Positions 1 to 7,015 of a stretch of DNA of 13,087 nucleotides are shown here, in pieces. Source of the DNA: Oscillospiraceae bacterium (GTDB lineage: Bacteria; Bacillota; Clostridia; Oscillospirales; Oscillospiraceae); NCBI GenBank assembly GCA_031264545.1, contig JAISDV010000136.1, forward strand, positions 1-13,087, in the 5' to 3' direction. The position numbers and the translations under genes were made by a program. The notes under the pieces were generated by a model. The model was not told where the DNA came from and ran no database searches. It worked only from the letters and a program-made list of their open reading frames with translations. The stretch's first letter is position 1; each line of letters opens with the position of its first letter.

Positions 1-203
1 CGCTATCTGTGAGGGTCGTCTATGAAGGCTGATTGTCAAGGACGGTTTTGCGCATTGCCGATACCCCGCACAACATCCGGCTGTGCCTGCCGATATGCTG
101 CGGACGGAGCTGTCCGTGAGGGATATATACCGATGATCACGTACCCGCGGGATATCTGCAGCATACTCTCGCCGAAAATGTGCTCTAAAGGGGGAAATGT
201 GTC

Positions 204-710
204 ATGCTGCTATTGATTGAAAGCGCGGTCTTGTGCGGGCTTTTCACGGCGCTCATACTGCCGCCCCTCTACAAAAACCCGCTGTCACAGCTTATGAATT
301 ATCCTGCGGCGATCCGGGCGCGTGTCGAAGTGCTGCCGCAATACCGGGACGCGCTCCTTCGGGTCAAAACAAAAAAACGCGCGCAGAAAATCGCGTTCGT
401 GCCTATCGCCGCGCTGGCGTTTGCCGCCGTCGCGTACTTCTCGGGCAAGCGGACGTTCGGCGCGGCGTTCGTTCATCTGTTCTCACTGGCGTTCGTTGTA
501 AACCTGTACGACCTGCTTGTGCTGGATATTCTGATTTTCTGCCGCGATAAGCGGCTCAGGATCCCCGGCACGGAGGATATGGCGCGCAAATACAGAAATC
601 CGATACACCATATCAAGGCTGCAATCAAGGGGACGGCTGTCAGCGTCATCCTCGCCGCGCCTGCCGCCGGGCTTGCAGCGCTGATGAATCGAATCACGGA
701 GCTTTCTTAG
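204..710 (+). CDS. Small polytopic membrane protein, function unknown
   Basis: I do not recognise a named family. The 168-residue product has about four hydrophobic segments (near residues 3-22, 63-79, 85-112 and 140-160). The loop between the first two is strongly basic and arginine/lysine-rich (about 34-62). The second cytosolic-type loop carries the motif RIPGTEDMARKY (about 118-129), which looks like a conserved signature of small membrane proteins in Clostridia, although I cannot confirm that here. The ATG at 204 is supported by a purine-rich Shine-Dalgarno tract (AAAGGGGGAAA, 188-198) about six bases upstream. The gene stands alone. Nothing upstream in the window can be shown to share its operon, and a hairpin cluster follows. 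There is no catalytic motif, so no function is assigned. Confidence 0.8.
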   Translation: MLLLIESAVLCGLFTALILPPLYKNPLSQLMNYPAAIRARVEVLPQYRDALLRVKTKKRAQKIAFVPIAALAFAAVAYFSGKRTFGAAFVHLFSLAFVVNLYDLLVLDILIFCRDKRLRIPGTEDMARKYRNPIHHIKAAIKGTAVSVILAAPAAGLAALMNRITELS

Positions 711-850
711 TGGTGAGTAATATCGCTGCCGAACGTCAGCGCGGCTTTTGTAATGCTGCGATCAGCTGCTCTGAGATACAGATCAAGCTTTCGGACACAC
801 GACAGACTATCCCGGCAAGCACACCGCTGTGCGCACGCGCTTCGATTTTA

Positions 851-937
851 TGCCGCGGCGCGGGCCGCGCCGCATGGCACATTTTTATAGCTTGCCTATG
901 GCAAGCTATAAAAATGACCCTGTAAAACAGGGTCATT
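851..937. repeat. Cluster of three perfect inverted repeats
   Basis: Three hairpins lie back to back. The first has a GC-only 8-bp stem (855-862 with 866-873, loop GGC), extended by TGCC/GGCA flanks. The second is a perfect 17-bp stem (880-896 with 900-916, loop TAT). The third is a perfect 11-bp stem (913-923 with 927-937, loop AAA). The second and third share bases 913-916 and cannot both form in full. One hairpin is explained as the terminator of the minus-strand SLH unit. Three in a row suggest either a compound bidirectional terminator or a dispersed palindromic repeat such as a REP or MITE-like unit. Copy number in the genome cannot be seen here. Confidence 0.7.
908..937 (-). terminator. 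Rho-independent terminator of the SLH gene unit
   Basis: Read on the minus strand, 23 bases after the TAA of the 1101-aa gene, a perfect 11-bp stem (AATGACCCTGT paired with its complement) is followed directly by a short T run (ATTTTTATAG). That is the form of an intrinsic terminator. It lies inside the larger hairpin cluster, so it may also act as one element of a bidirectional terminator between the convergent genes. Confidence 0.7.
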
Positions 938-959
938 GAAAGGTTGGGCCGGAGGCCTT

Positions 960-3900
960 TTATTTTTTCAGCGCTTCCAAAAACCTGTGGAGCAGCGCCG
1001 CGGTTTCGGCGCGGGTCGCGCCGCCCTTCGGGTCAAAGCTGCCACCGGGCCTGCCATTTATGATACCGGCCCTGTACAACGCTTCTACCGCCGCTTTCGC
1101 GTAGGAGGCGACCGCCGCCTCGTCTCCGAAGGCCGCGGAGCCTCTCACTGCCGGAAGCGCCAGGCCGTCCTTCTCCGCGCGGCGGAGGAGAATAACCGCC
1201 AGGTCCTGCCGCGTGACCGGCGCTTCGGGTGCGAATTGATCGCCGCCGATGCCTGTAACGAGCCCGTTTGCCGCCGCCCAGGCCACTGCGCCGGCATAGT
1301 ATTTGTCCGCCGCCACGTCGGTAAACGGGGCAGCGCCGGATGTGCCGGGGCTGCCGGCCGCGCGGTAGAGAACGGTCACGAGCATGCCCCTTGTGACGGA
1401 AAGGCCGGGACTGAAGGTGTTGGCGCTTGTGCCGTTCATCACGCCGTTTGTGTGGACATACGCCACATCGCCGTAGAACCAATCGGCCTCTTTCACATCT
1501 ATAAACGGATTTTCCCATTTCGCCGTCCATTTGGCATAAACGGTGACGCTTCCCGTCAGGCCCGCACCGAAGTCGAACACCGCCGTCAAAGCCTTGTCGG
1601 AATACCAGCCCGCGAAGGTGAAACCGTCTTTTACCGGATCGGCCGGCCGGACCGCTTTGCCGTTATACCCCACATGCTGCTCGTCAACTTTGCTTCCGCC
1701 GTTGGTTTCAAAGCGCATTGTGTAATAGGCCGGACCGCTTTCGACGCCCGCCGTTTCAAAGTTCGCGGTCAGGGTCACGGCGTTGGCGGGCATGTTAAAC
1801 GCGGCGGGGTTGGCCGTATTGCTCGCGAGCGTTACGCCGTCCGCCGTCCAGCCGGCAAAGCGGTACCCGCTGTTGGCCGCAGCGGTCACACGGATGTCCG
1901 CACCCTGCGCGTAGCTGCCGTTTGCCGTGCCGGACACCGTACCGCCCGTCTCCGCCGCGGCGGTAAAGGCGTAGGGCCCGGGCTGCGGCACATCACTTGC
2001 GACGTGCACCGGCCAGCCGCCGTCGGCAAGGATCCACTCGTACACTATGGACAGCGCGTGCTCAACGCCGTACTCCTCATAGATGTTTTCGGCGACGGCT
2101 TCGCGGCCCGCGTTCAGCGCGGCAAGGAGCGCGGAGGCGTTATTTATCTCGACGACCGCGCCTGCCGGCACATCGTAGCCGTAACCTATCGCTTCATACG
2201 ATGTATCGCCCGTGAAGTAGTTACGGCTGACGGTGTGCCCGCCATAGGTATTGGCATAGCCGAACAGCACGCCGATATCATGAGAACCTTGGGAATAGGG
2301 ATCGGACACCCGAACGCCGCCGCCTGCCGGCGGCACATAATAATTGTTGATGGCCGAATCGTACAGTATTCCCGCGATGCCGCCTATGCTGGCGCTGCCG
2401 CAGTATTCGCTGCCGGTGTTTGTGAATGTGACGTTCGCGCGTGAGTAGCTGTTGTGCAGGCAGTACAGCAGCTGCGCGTCGGCGGCCACGTACCCTGCGA
2501 TACCGCCGACTGCGGCCTCTATCGAATTCATATATCCGGACGTTTCAAGGGATACGTCCGTCAACGACGCGGCATTGACGATAATGCTGTGGATGCTCGC
2601 ACCGACGACGCCTCCGACGGTGTGGAACGCCATTTCGTATGCCGTATTGCCCGCGCCGAGCGTTCCCGAAACGGCGCCGCCCGAGACGGACACGCCAATC
2701 ACGGGAATGACATCCGACACGAGCCCCGCAGCCCCGCCGACGGCAAAGGCGACGCCCGTGGAATTATTGACGTCTACAGAGATATTGGGCGACACAACGC
2801 TTGTGCTGCGCAGTTGGCCGCCCTCCGCGTAACCGTATACGGCGCCCGCGAGTATTACGGCGTCTTCCATACCGTTGGTGTCGATAGCCACAACGGGGGA
2901 AGCAAGTGTAAGATTCCTGACGACCGCGCCGTCCGCGCCCGCCGCGAACAGACCCGCGCCGTAAACCCCGGGCTCGTCACCATTTTGGTCGATAGCCGTA
3001 AAATTATCGCCGTCCGCAGTGCCCAAAAGGACCGGCGTATTTACACGCAGGCCGGAAATCATGTGGCCGTTCCCGTTCAGGCTTCCCGTGAAGTTTGCGA
3101 TCGGCGTCCACGGAGTGCCGCCGAGGTCGATGTCGTTCGCGAGGATGTAGTCGCCGTCCGGCGCGCCGGCGATCGCCGCGAGTCCGGCACGGTCGTGTAT
3201 TGCCGTCGGCTCGGCCGCGGACTGCGACTGTGATACCGTTATGTTGGCGATCAGGGCGGAAGTGTCCCACGACCATGCGTAGTAGTCAGCTTCTCGTTCA
3301 TTGAGATAAAATACGATAGCGAGTTTATGCGCTCCGGCGGAGGTAAAGGTCGTTTCGATATTGACGTTGCCCGAGCTGGCGGTTCCGGACCGGTTGTAGC
3401 TGTCATACTCTCCAGGTATAACGAAGTCGGTTTTTCCGAGGACTCTTATGTCGTTCCCTTCGTAGGCTCTACTATAATAATCATAGAACGTCCCTAAAAC
3501 CGGGTCATAAGCGTCATAGTCGTACAAAAAATCTGCCAGTTCTTGAGCATCATTGTATTCTAAAAGGAAGGCGGTGTGATTTTTATAGTGAGAACCGGTT
3601 TCGTAATGCGCGGAGAAGGTCACGGGTACGCCGGTCTCCGCCGCGCCCGGCGGCGTACCGTTCCAGCTTAGTGTGCCGCTTGTACTGGCCGTGCCGTAAA
3701 GCTCAAAGCCGACCTTCAGGGCGCCGCCGCTCAACTCCGCTTTCGGGACGGCGATCACATAGATCATATGGTCGAAATCCGCCGCCGCGCTCGAGGTGAA
3801 GAAGGACGCGCCGTACTGTCCGCCGTCGCTGTGCTGGGTATAGGCCTTGATGCCCGCGCCGCTGCCGACGTATACGGTGAAATAATCCTCGCCGTCGTCA

Positions 3901-4265
3901 TAGGTGTCGTCGCTCGTCCAGTCGCAGACGAAGTAGACGTTTTCCGCGTCGTCGCGAACCCAAAACCAGGCGACGCCGTCCGGATGTGCGCTGGAGGGCT
4001 TGGTTTCATACTGCCGGAAGGTTTCCGCAAGGGGCAGGCCTGGCGCCCCGGTAAGGGAGACCGCGCCGGGGTTCTCGCCGGGCGCGTAGCTCAGCAGCGG
4101 GACGATGCCGTTGTCCGCGCCCCTGGCAGCGCCCAGCAGAAAGGGGTAACCCTCCGCCGGGACGCCCGCGGCGGCGGCGGGGCTCACGCCGGCCGCGCAG
4201 ACCAGCAGGGCGAGCGCCAGCAGGACGCCGGCGATGCGTGTGAAAGGTTTCTGTCGTGTTGACAT
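960..4265 (-). CDS. Secreted SLH-anchored surface protein with CBM9/DOMON-like, GLUG beta-helix and InlB-type repeats
   Basis: This 1101-residue protein is predicted to be exported and bound to the cell wall. A signal peptide covers residues 1-33 (basic start, hydrophobic core, AAA-G cleavage context). Residues 40-220 are rich in beta strands and Trp/Tyr/Asp and look like a CBM9/DOMON carbohydrate-binding fold. Residues about 350-760 hold GLUG-type beta-helix repeats (recurrent VGGIAGY/VGGVVGA units). About 764-840 is a divergent InlB B-repeat ending in MPANAVTLTANFE. About 847-912 is a Listeria-Bacteroides repeat (FETNGG to GWYSD to YAKW). Three SLH repeats follow (about 917-1100), with FIDV..ADWFY starts and VTR/ATRAE motifs. 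The start has AGGAGGT (4273-4279) upstream. It lies 104 bp downstream of a second SLH gene on the same strand. Likely roles are adhesion or glycan binding. No catalytic residues are recognised, so enzyme activity is not claimed. Confidence 0.88.
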   Translation of the reverse strand: MSTRQKPFTRIAGVLLALALLVCAAGVSPAAAAGVPAEGYPFLLGAARGADNGIVPLLSYAPGENPGAVSLTGAPGLPLAETFRQYETKPSSAHPDGVAWFWVRDDAENVYFVCDWTSDDTYDDGEDYFTVYVGSGAGIKAYTQHSDGGQYGASFFTSSAAADFDHMIYVIAVPKAELSGGALKVGFELYGTASTSGTLSWNGTPPGAAETGVPVTFSAHYETGSHYKNHTAFLLEYNDAQELADFLYDYDAYDPVLGTFYDYYSRAYEGNDIRVLGKTDFVIPGEYDSYNRSGTASSGNVNIETTFTSAGAHKLAIVFYLNEREADYYAWSWDTSALIANITVSQSQSAAEPTAIHDRAGLAAIAGAPDGDYILANDIDLGGTPWTPIANFTGSLNGNGHMISGLRVNTPVLLGTADGDNFTAIDQNGDEPGVYGAGLFAAGADGAVVRNLTLASPVVAIDTNGMEDAVILAGAVYGYAEGGQLRSTSVVSPNISVDVNNSTGVAFAVGGAAGLVSDVIPVIGVSVSGGAVSGTLGAGNTAYEMAFHTVGGVVGASIHSIIVNAASLTDVSLETSGYMNSIEAAVGGIAGYVAADAQLLYCLHNSYSRANVTFTNTGSEYCGSASIGGIAGILYDSAINNYYVPPAGGGVRVSDPYSQGSHDIGVLFGYANTYGGHTVSRNYFTGDTSYEAIGYGYDVPAGAVVEINNASALLAALNAGREAVAENIYEEYGVEHALSIVYEWILADGGWPVHVASDVPQPGPYAFTAAAETGGTVSGTANGSYAQGADIRVTAAANSGYRFAGWTADGVTLASNTANPAAFNMPANAVTLTANFETAGVESGPAYYTMRFETNGGSKVDEQHVGYNGKAVRPADPVKDGFTFAGWYSDKALTAVFDFGAGLTGSVTVYAKWTAKWENPFIDVKEADWFYGDVAYVHTNGVMNGTSANTFSPGLSVTRGMLVTVLYRAAGSPGTSGAAPFTDVAADKYYAGAVAWAAANGLVTGIGGDQFAPEAPVTRQDLAVILLRRAEKDGLALPAVRGSAAFGDEAAVASYAKAAVEALYRAGIINGRPGGSFDPKGGATRAETAALLHRFLEALKK

Positions 4266-4310
4266 GGTGCATGACCTCCTGAAAAACTCAAATTTATCCG
4301 GGATAGAAGG

Positions 4311-4331
4311 CGGGCGGTCAATGACCGCCCG
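4311..4331 (-). other. Intercistronic GC-rich hairpin between the two SLH genes
   Basis: CGGGCGGTCA (4311-4320) and TGACCGCCCG (4322-4331) are perfectly complementary. Opening the innermost pairs leaves an 8-bp GC stem with a 5-base loop. On the minus strand it is not followed by a T run, so it is a weak terminator at best. It may act as an RNA-processing or stabilising structure that sets the ratio of the two SLH proteins. A second, less regular GC-rich dyad follows the upstream gene's stop codon (about 4342-4365). Confidence 0.5.
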
Positions 4332-4369
4332 GCCCCGCAGAGCACAGGCCGGCCGGAGCCGAAGGCCTG

Positions 4370-6280
4370 TTATTCCTTATTTGCCGTCTCTAAAAACCTG
4401 TGGAGCATCGCCGCGGCCTCAGCGCGGGTAGCGCCGCCCCTCGGATCGAAGACGTTATTATCCTTGCCGTTTATGACCCCGGCTCTGAAAAAGGTCTCGA
4501 CCGCCTCTTTTGCGTAGTCCGCCCGGTCCGTGTCGTCCTTAAATGCGGCGTAAGGCCGCATTTCGGGCAGCGCGATCCCGGCAAAAGCGGCATAGCGGTC
4601 CAGGAGGACCGCCAGGTCTTGCCGTGTGACCGGCACTTCCGGATCGAAGCGGCCTCCGCCGATGCCGGCCGCGATACCGTTCGCCGCCGCCCACCTCACC
4701 GCGCCGTCGTAATAGCTGCCGGCCTGTACGTCGCCGAACGGATTGGCGGGGCCGCTCAGCTCCGGGCTTCCGGCATGGCGGTACAAGGCCGTGACGGCCA
4801 TGCTCCGCGTCAGGGAGACGCCGGGGCTGTATTTATCCGCATCCGTTCCGACGATCAGGCCGTGGGCCTGGACGTACAGTACATCTCTGTAAAACCAATC
4901 GCTCTCCTTGATGTCGATGAACGGATTCTCTGCATCGTCCCCTCCGCCGTTGACCGGCGGATCACCGCGCCAGTCAAAGCCCCAGCCGGCGGCGGGATTC
5001 ACGGTGATGGTAAAATCCTGCGTATAGTCCTCACCGGGCGCCAAGCCGTCCGTGATGACGGCGCTGAGGACAAGCGTGCCGGGACCGGTTGTTTCCAGCA
5101 CGAGCCGCTGACGCTCCGTCGGTACTATGACTTCCGCAATGGGATCAAAACCGTAATCGACCGAATGATGGCCGTTAACAGCCGCGCCTGTACCACCCGC
5201 GTCCTTGACGCGCCAGTCAATATGCCGGTTTGTTGCGTCTGAGGGGACAACAGTCGCCAAATCGTAGCTGTCTGTAATAGAAGGAGGGCGACCATGGTCA
5301 TGCCTTATCGTTACATCAGAGAGGAGAAGGCCCGCGCCTGCCGTAATATTCGCCGGTATGCCCGTGATAGCCGTCACGGGCATAAAAAGTTCGGCGTCTA
5401 TGGCGCAGCTGATTTCGTAAATATCCACATTCCTGCGGCTGATAATGTCCTGCGCAATTATCTGAACATCACCGCCGACGTACTCAAAATGTGTTTCCGT
5501 CGAAACGCTCTCGTTTATATAGACGGTTTTATTATCGAGGACCGGGGCGGCGTAGTCCGCACTCTTGAAAACATCCAACTCCGCCAGAGCGCCGCCGATA
5601 GAATCCCACTCGTAAGAGGAAGCGTCAAGCGCATTATCATTATCGAAGTCGCACATAAAATGCGCGAGGCTTACTTCGTTAGCCGCGGTGGGCAGGAAAG
5701 CCGCGTACCCGCCGAAGTCGGCGGAGAGAAAAGTGAGGAGGTCCGCGCTGAAAAGCATGCCGCCGGAGTATGCGTAGGTGTAATAGCGGCCGGATTCTTC
5801 CGGGTCCTGGATACGGACGAAAAACAGTTGTGCGCTTTGTTCCCTGACGATTGGGGCTTCCGCATCCGCCGAGGCAATCTGTATCGCAAAATCCTGTATG
5901 TAATCCTCGCTCTCGCCCAGGCCGTCCTTGACGACGGTCGTGACGACGGTCTTGCCGGCCGCCGCAGCCGTAAGCTGTTTTACGGGAGTCACCGTCCCGT
6001 TGACATACGCATAGCCGTCTGTTATCGCCGCACCTGTGGCTCCGGCGTCCTTAACGCGCCATGTAATAGTTTGGTTTGTGGCGTTTTTCGGGAAAACCGT
6101 ACCCGTCAGGGTGAACGCTGTTCCCGCCTTTTCGTATACCGGCACCTTGTAAATGCCCGCCACCGGAACGAAATCCGCTGCTGCAGCGGCGTGTAAGCTG
6201 ATCATTCCCGCAAGCGGCAGGACGGCCAGCAGCATCGCCGCGGTCAGTAAAACGGACAGAGCCCTGCGCCTTGTTTTCAT
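4370..6280 (-). CDS. Secreted SLH-anchored protein with two Ig-like repeats
   Basis: This 636-residue protein is predicted to be a surface protein. Residues 1-35 form a signal peptide (MKTRRR, hydrophobic core, run of Ala). Two related modules, at about 37-135 and 295-430, each contain WRVKDAG.TGAA and a later KDGL/TDGL..EDY.QDF segment. They resemble bacterial Ig-like (Big) domains and arose by internal duplication. The middle part (about 140-290) is unique and includes DFDNDNALD (about 208-216), which resembles a calcium-binding loop. Three SLH repeats (about 449-634) close the protein and are clearly related to those of the downstream SLH gene, so the two are paralogues at the C terminus with different outer parts. 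A GGAAGG site lies about ten bases before the ATG. It is the first gene of the minus-strand unit and is transcribed away from the XRE/LuxR pair. Confidence 0.88.
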   Translation of the reverse strand: MKTRRRALSVLLTAAMLLAVLPLAGMISLHAAAAADFVPVAGIYKVPVYEKAGTAFTLTGTVFPKNATNQTITWRVKDAGATGAAITDGYAYVNGTVTPVKQLTAAAAGKTVVTTVVKDGLGESEDYIQDFAIQIASADAEAPIVREQSAQLFFVRIQDPEESGRYYTYAYSGGMLFSADLLTFLSADFGGYAAFLPTAANEVSLAHFMCDFDNDNALDASSYEWDSIGGALAELDVFKSADYAAPVLDNKTVYINESVSTETHFEYVGGDVQIIAQDIISRRNVDIYEISCAIDAELFMPVTAITGIPANITAGAGLLLSDVTIRHDHGRPPSITDSYDLATVVPSDATNRHIDWRVKDAGGTGAAVNGHHSVDYGFDPIAEVIVPTERQRLVLETTGPGTLVLSAVITDGLAPGEDYTQDFTITVNPAAGWGFDWRGDPPVNGGGDDAENPFIDIKESDWFYRDVLYVQAHGLIVGTDADKYSPGVSLTRSMAVTALYRHAGSPELSGPANPFGDVQAGSYYDGAVRWAAANGIAAGIGGGRFDPEVPVTRQDLAVLLDRYAAFAGIALPEMRPYAAFKDDTDRADYAKEAVETFFRAGVINGKDNNVFDPRGGATRAEAAAMLHRFLETANKE

Positions 6281-6341
6281 AAGGTCAACGCCTTCCTTTC
6301 CGAGATGAAAAGTCGATTTCGGTCTGTTCGGGACGCCGCTT

Positions 6342-6361
6342 GTCCCGGTTTCCGGCCCGGG
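6342..6361 (-). other. Short hairpin in the SLH leader
   Basis: TCCCGG (6342-6347) and CCGGGA (6356-6361) can pair around an 8-base loop within the untranslated leader of the minus-strand SLH unit. It is short and lacks a T run. No riboswitch architecture is recognised around it. Confidence 0.3.
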
Positions 6362-6391
6362 AAAATTCCGTGTCGGCCGCTTATTAAGGTC

Positions 6392-6397
6392 AATATA
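6392..6397 (-). promoter_or_regulatory. Candidate -10 box of the SLH unit promoter
   Basis: On the minus strand TATATT fits a sigma-A -10 element, giving a leader of roughly 105 bases before the ATG at 6280. The hexamer 17 bases upstream (ACTTAT) is a poor -35 and abuts the edge of the 46-bp palindrome. A weak -35 next to a dyad is typical of an activator-dependent promoter. This is inferred from sequence only. Confidence 0.4.
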
Positions 6398-6418
6398 GCA
6401 CTTGGCAAGAAAAGATAA

Positions 6419-6464
6419 GTAAGTAGTTTTACGTACTTTTTGAAAAATACGTAAAATTACTTAC
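6419..6464. promoter_or_regulatory. 46-bp near-perfect palindrome, probable operator in the divergent control region
   Basis: The left arm 6419-6435 (GTAAGTAGTTTTACGTA) and right arm 6448-6464 (TACGTAAAATTACTTAC) are complementary over 17 bases with one mismatch. The central 12 bases (CTTTTTGAAAAA) are themselves nearly palindromic. The site sits in AT-rich DNA between the minus-strand SLH unit and the plus-strand XRE/LuxR genes, just upstream of the candidate SLH -10 box. Symmetry and position suggest a binding site for a dimeric regulator, most plausibly the LuxR-type or XRE protein encoded next door. A cruciform or RNA hairpin role is an alternative. Confidence 0.6.
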
Positions 6465-6469
6465 ATAAA

Positions 6470-6490
6470 AGTCAATACAAATACTTGACT
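6470..6490. repeat. Small inverted repeat AGTCAA/TTGACT
   Basis: AGTCAA (6470-6475) and TTGACT (6485-6490) form a 6-bp dyad with a 9-bp spacer. TTGACT resembles a -35 hexamer on each strand, but no good -10 box stands at a suitable distance in either direction. It may be an accessory protein site beside the large palindrome. Confidence 0.3.
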
Positions 6491-6567
6491 AAGTTTATAT
6501 GCATAAAAAATTTTCGCATCGATTTTCCCTGACGGCGAAAAATTACCCGGCATTCTCCCGCCGGACA

Positions 6568-6591
6568 CGCCGGAATACCGGCGCTGTTTTT
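6568..6591 (+). terminator. Terminator-like hairpin upstream of the XRE promoter
   Basis: CGCCGG (6568-6573) and CCGGCG (6578-6583) form a 6-bp GC stem with loop AATA, followed by CTGTTTTTA on the plus strand. It resembles a short intrinsic terminator and could insulate the XRE/LuxR promoter from transcription coming from the left. No gene that it would terminate is visible. Confidence 0.35.
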
Positions 6592-6600
6592 ACAGAAAAC

Positions 6601-6616
6601 TTGCGCATTGGCGCAA
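6601..6616. promoter_or_regulatory. Perfect 6-bp dyad just upstream of the XRE promoter
   Basis: TTGCGC, spacer ATTG, GCGCAA lies 9 bases upstream of the -35 box of the XRE/LuxR promoter. The position suits an operator for a regulator of this operon, possibly the XRE protein itself. Short dyads also occur by chance. Confidence 0.35.
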
Positions 6617-6625
6617 ACACTATGA

Positions 6626-6654
6626 TTGAATTCGTCATCCGTTTATACTATAAT
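6626..6654 (+). promoter_or_regulatory. Sigma-A promoter of the XRE/LuxR operon
   Basis: TTGAAT (6626-6631), a 17-base spacer and a consensus TATAAT (6649-6654) predict a transcription start near 6661. That gives a leader of about 30 bases before the ATG at 6692. It is the best promoter in the control region. Confidence 0.8.
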
Positions 6655-6691
6655 ATTTTGTATGCCGGATCTTCCGAAAGGAGCGTGCGCT

Positions 6692-7015
6692 ATGCCAGAA
6701 AATACTCTGGCCGAAAGGCTGAAGCGGATTATCGCGGAGCTCGGTATGTCCAAAGCGACATTCGCCCGCTCAGTCGGCGTGACGCGGAACTATATTTATT
6801 ACCTGACGGGCGGCAGAAAGCACAGCTGTTCCCGTTCGCTGGCTATGCTGATAGAGCAGAAATACGGCTATCCCGCGGAATGGCTCCTGACGGGCAGGGA
6901 ATCCGACGAGGCCCTGACAAAGGAGATCGCCCAAAAGGTGAAGGCGCTCGACCCCGAAACGCTCCGGAGCGTTTCGGAATATCTCGATAAGTTAAAGGGG
7001 AATAACGAAAAATGA
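6692..7015 (+). CDS. XRE-family HTH transcriptional regulator, short form
   Basis: The 107-residue product has a Cro/cI-type helix-turn-helix at about residues 7-66 (LAERLKRIIAELGMSKATFA, then SVGVTRNYIYYLTGG) and a short charged helical tail, with no ligand or protease domain. The start at 6692 is chosen over an upstream ATG at 6626. The upstream codon overlaps the -35 box, while 6692 is preceded by AAAGGAG (6677-6683) at good spacing. Its stop codon overlaps the start of the next gene (ATGA at 7012-7015), implying translational coupling and joint action with the membrane LuxR-type regulator. The targets are probably this operon and the divergent SLH genes. That is inferred from position only. 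Confidence 0.85.
   Translation: MPENTLAERLKRIIAELGMSKATFARSVGVTRNYIYYLTGGRKHSCSRSLAMLIEQKYGYPAEWLLTGRESDEALTKEIAQKVKALDPETLRSVSEYLDKLKGNNEK

Noticed and set aside
22..216. 64-aa open frame before the first membrane gene
   Set aside because: No ribosome site, Cys/Arg-rich composition, and it overlaps the ribosome site and start of the supported gene at 204. Other frames here give only short, unrecognisable tails, so 1-203 is left without a gene.
710..936. Small open frames on both strands across the hairpin cluster
   Set aside because: Their sequence simply follows the inverted repeats and has no start signals.
936..2444. 502-aa plus-strand open frame opposite the large SLH gene
   Set aside because: It is antisense to a gene with signal peptide, repeats and SLH domains. 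Its product is low-complexity Arg/Gly/His/Val-rich, as expected from the complement of GC-rich coding DNA, and no ribosome site is seen.
2454..3233. 259-aa plus-strand open frame
   Set aside because: Shadow of the GLUG-repeat region of the SLH gene, with no domain or start signal.
960..4265. CRISPR or tandem DNA repeat array within the repeat-rich SLH gene
   Set aside because: The repetition is at protein level (GLUG units, SLH repeats) with divergent DNA. No regularly spaced identical repeats are seen here or elsewhere in the window.
4400..6196. Two plus-strand open frames (280 and 300 aa)
   Set aside because: Both are antisense shadows of the 636-aa SLH protein and contain no recognisable motif.
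6499..6990. 163-aa plus-strand frame beginning in the divergent control region
   Set aside because: It runs across the sigma-A promoter and continues out of frame through the XRE gene, with no ribosome site.
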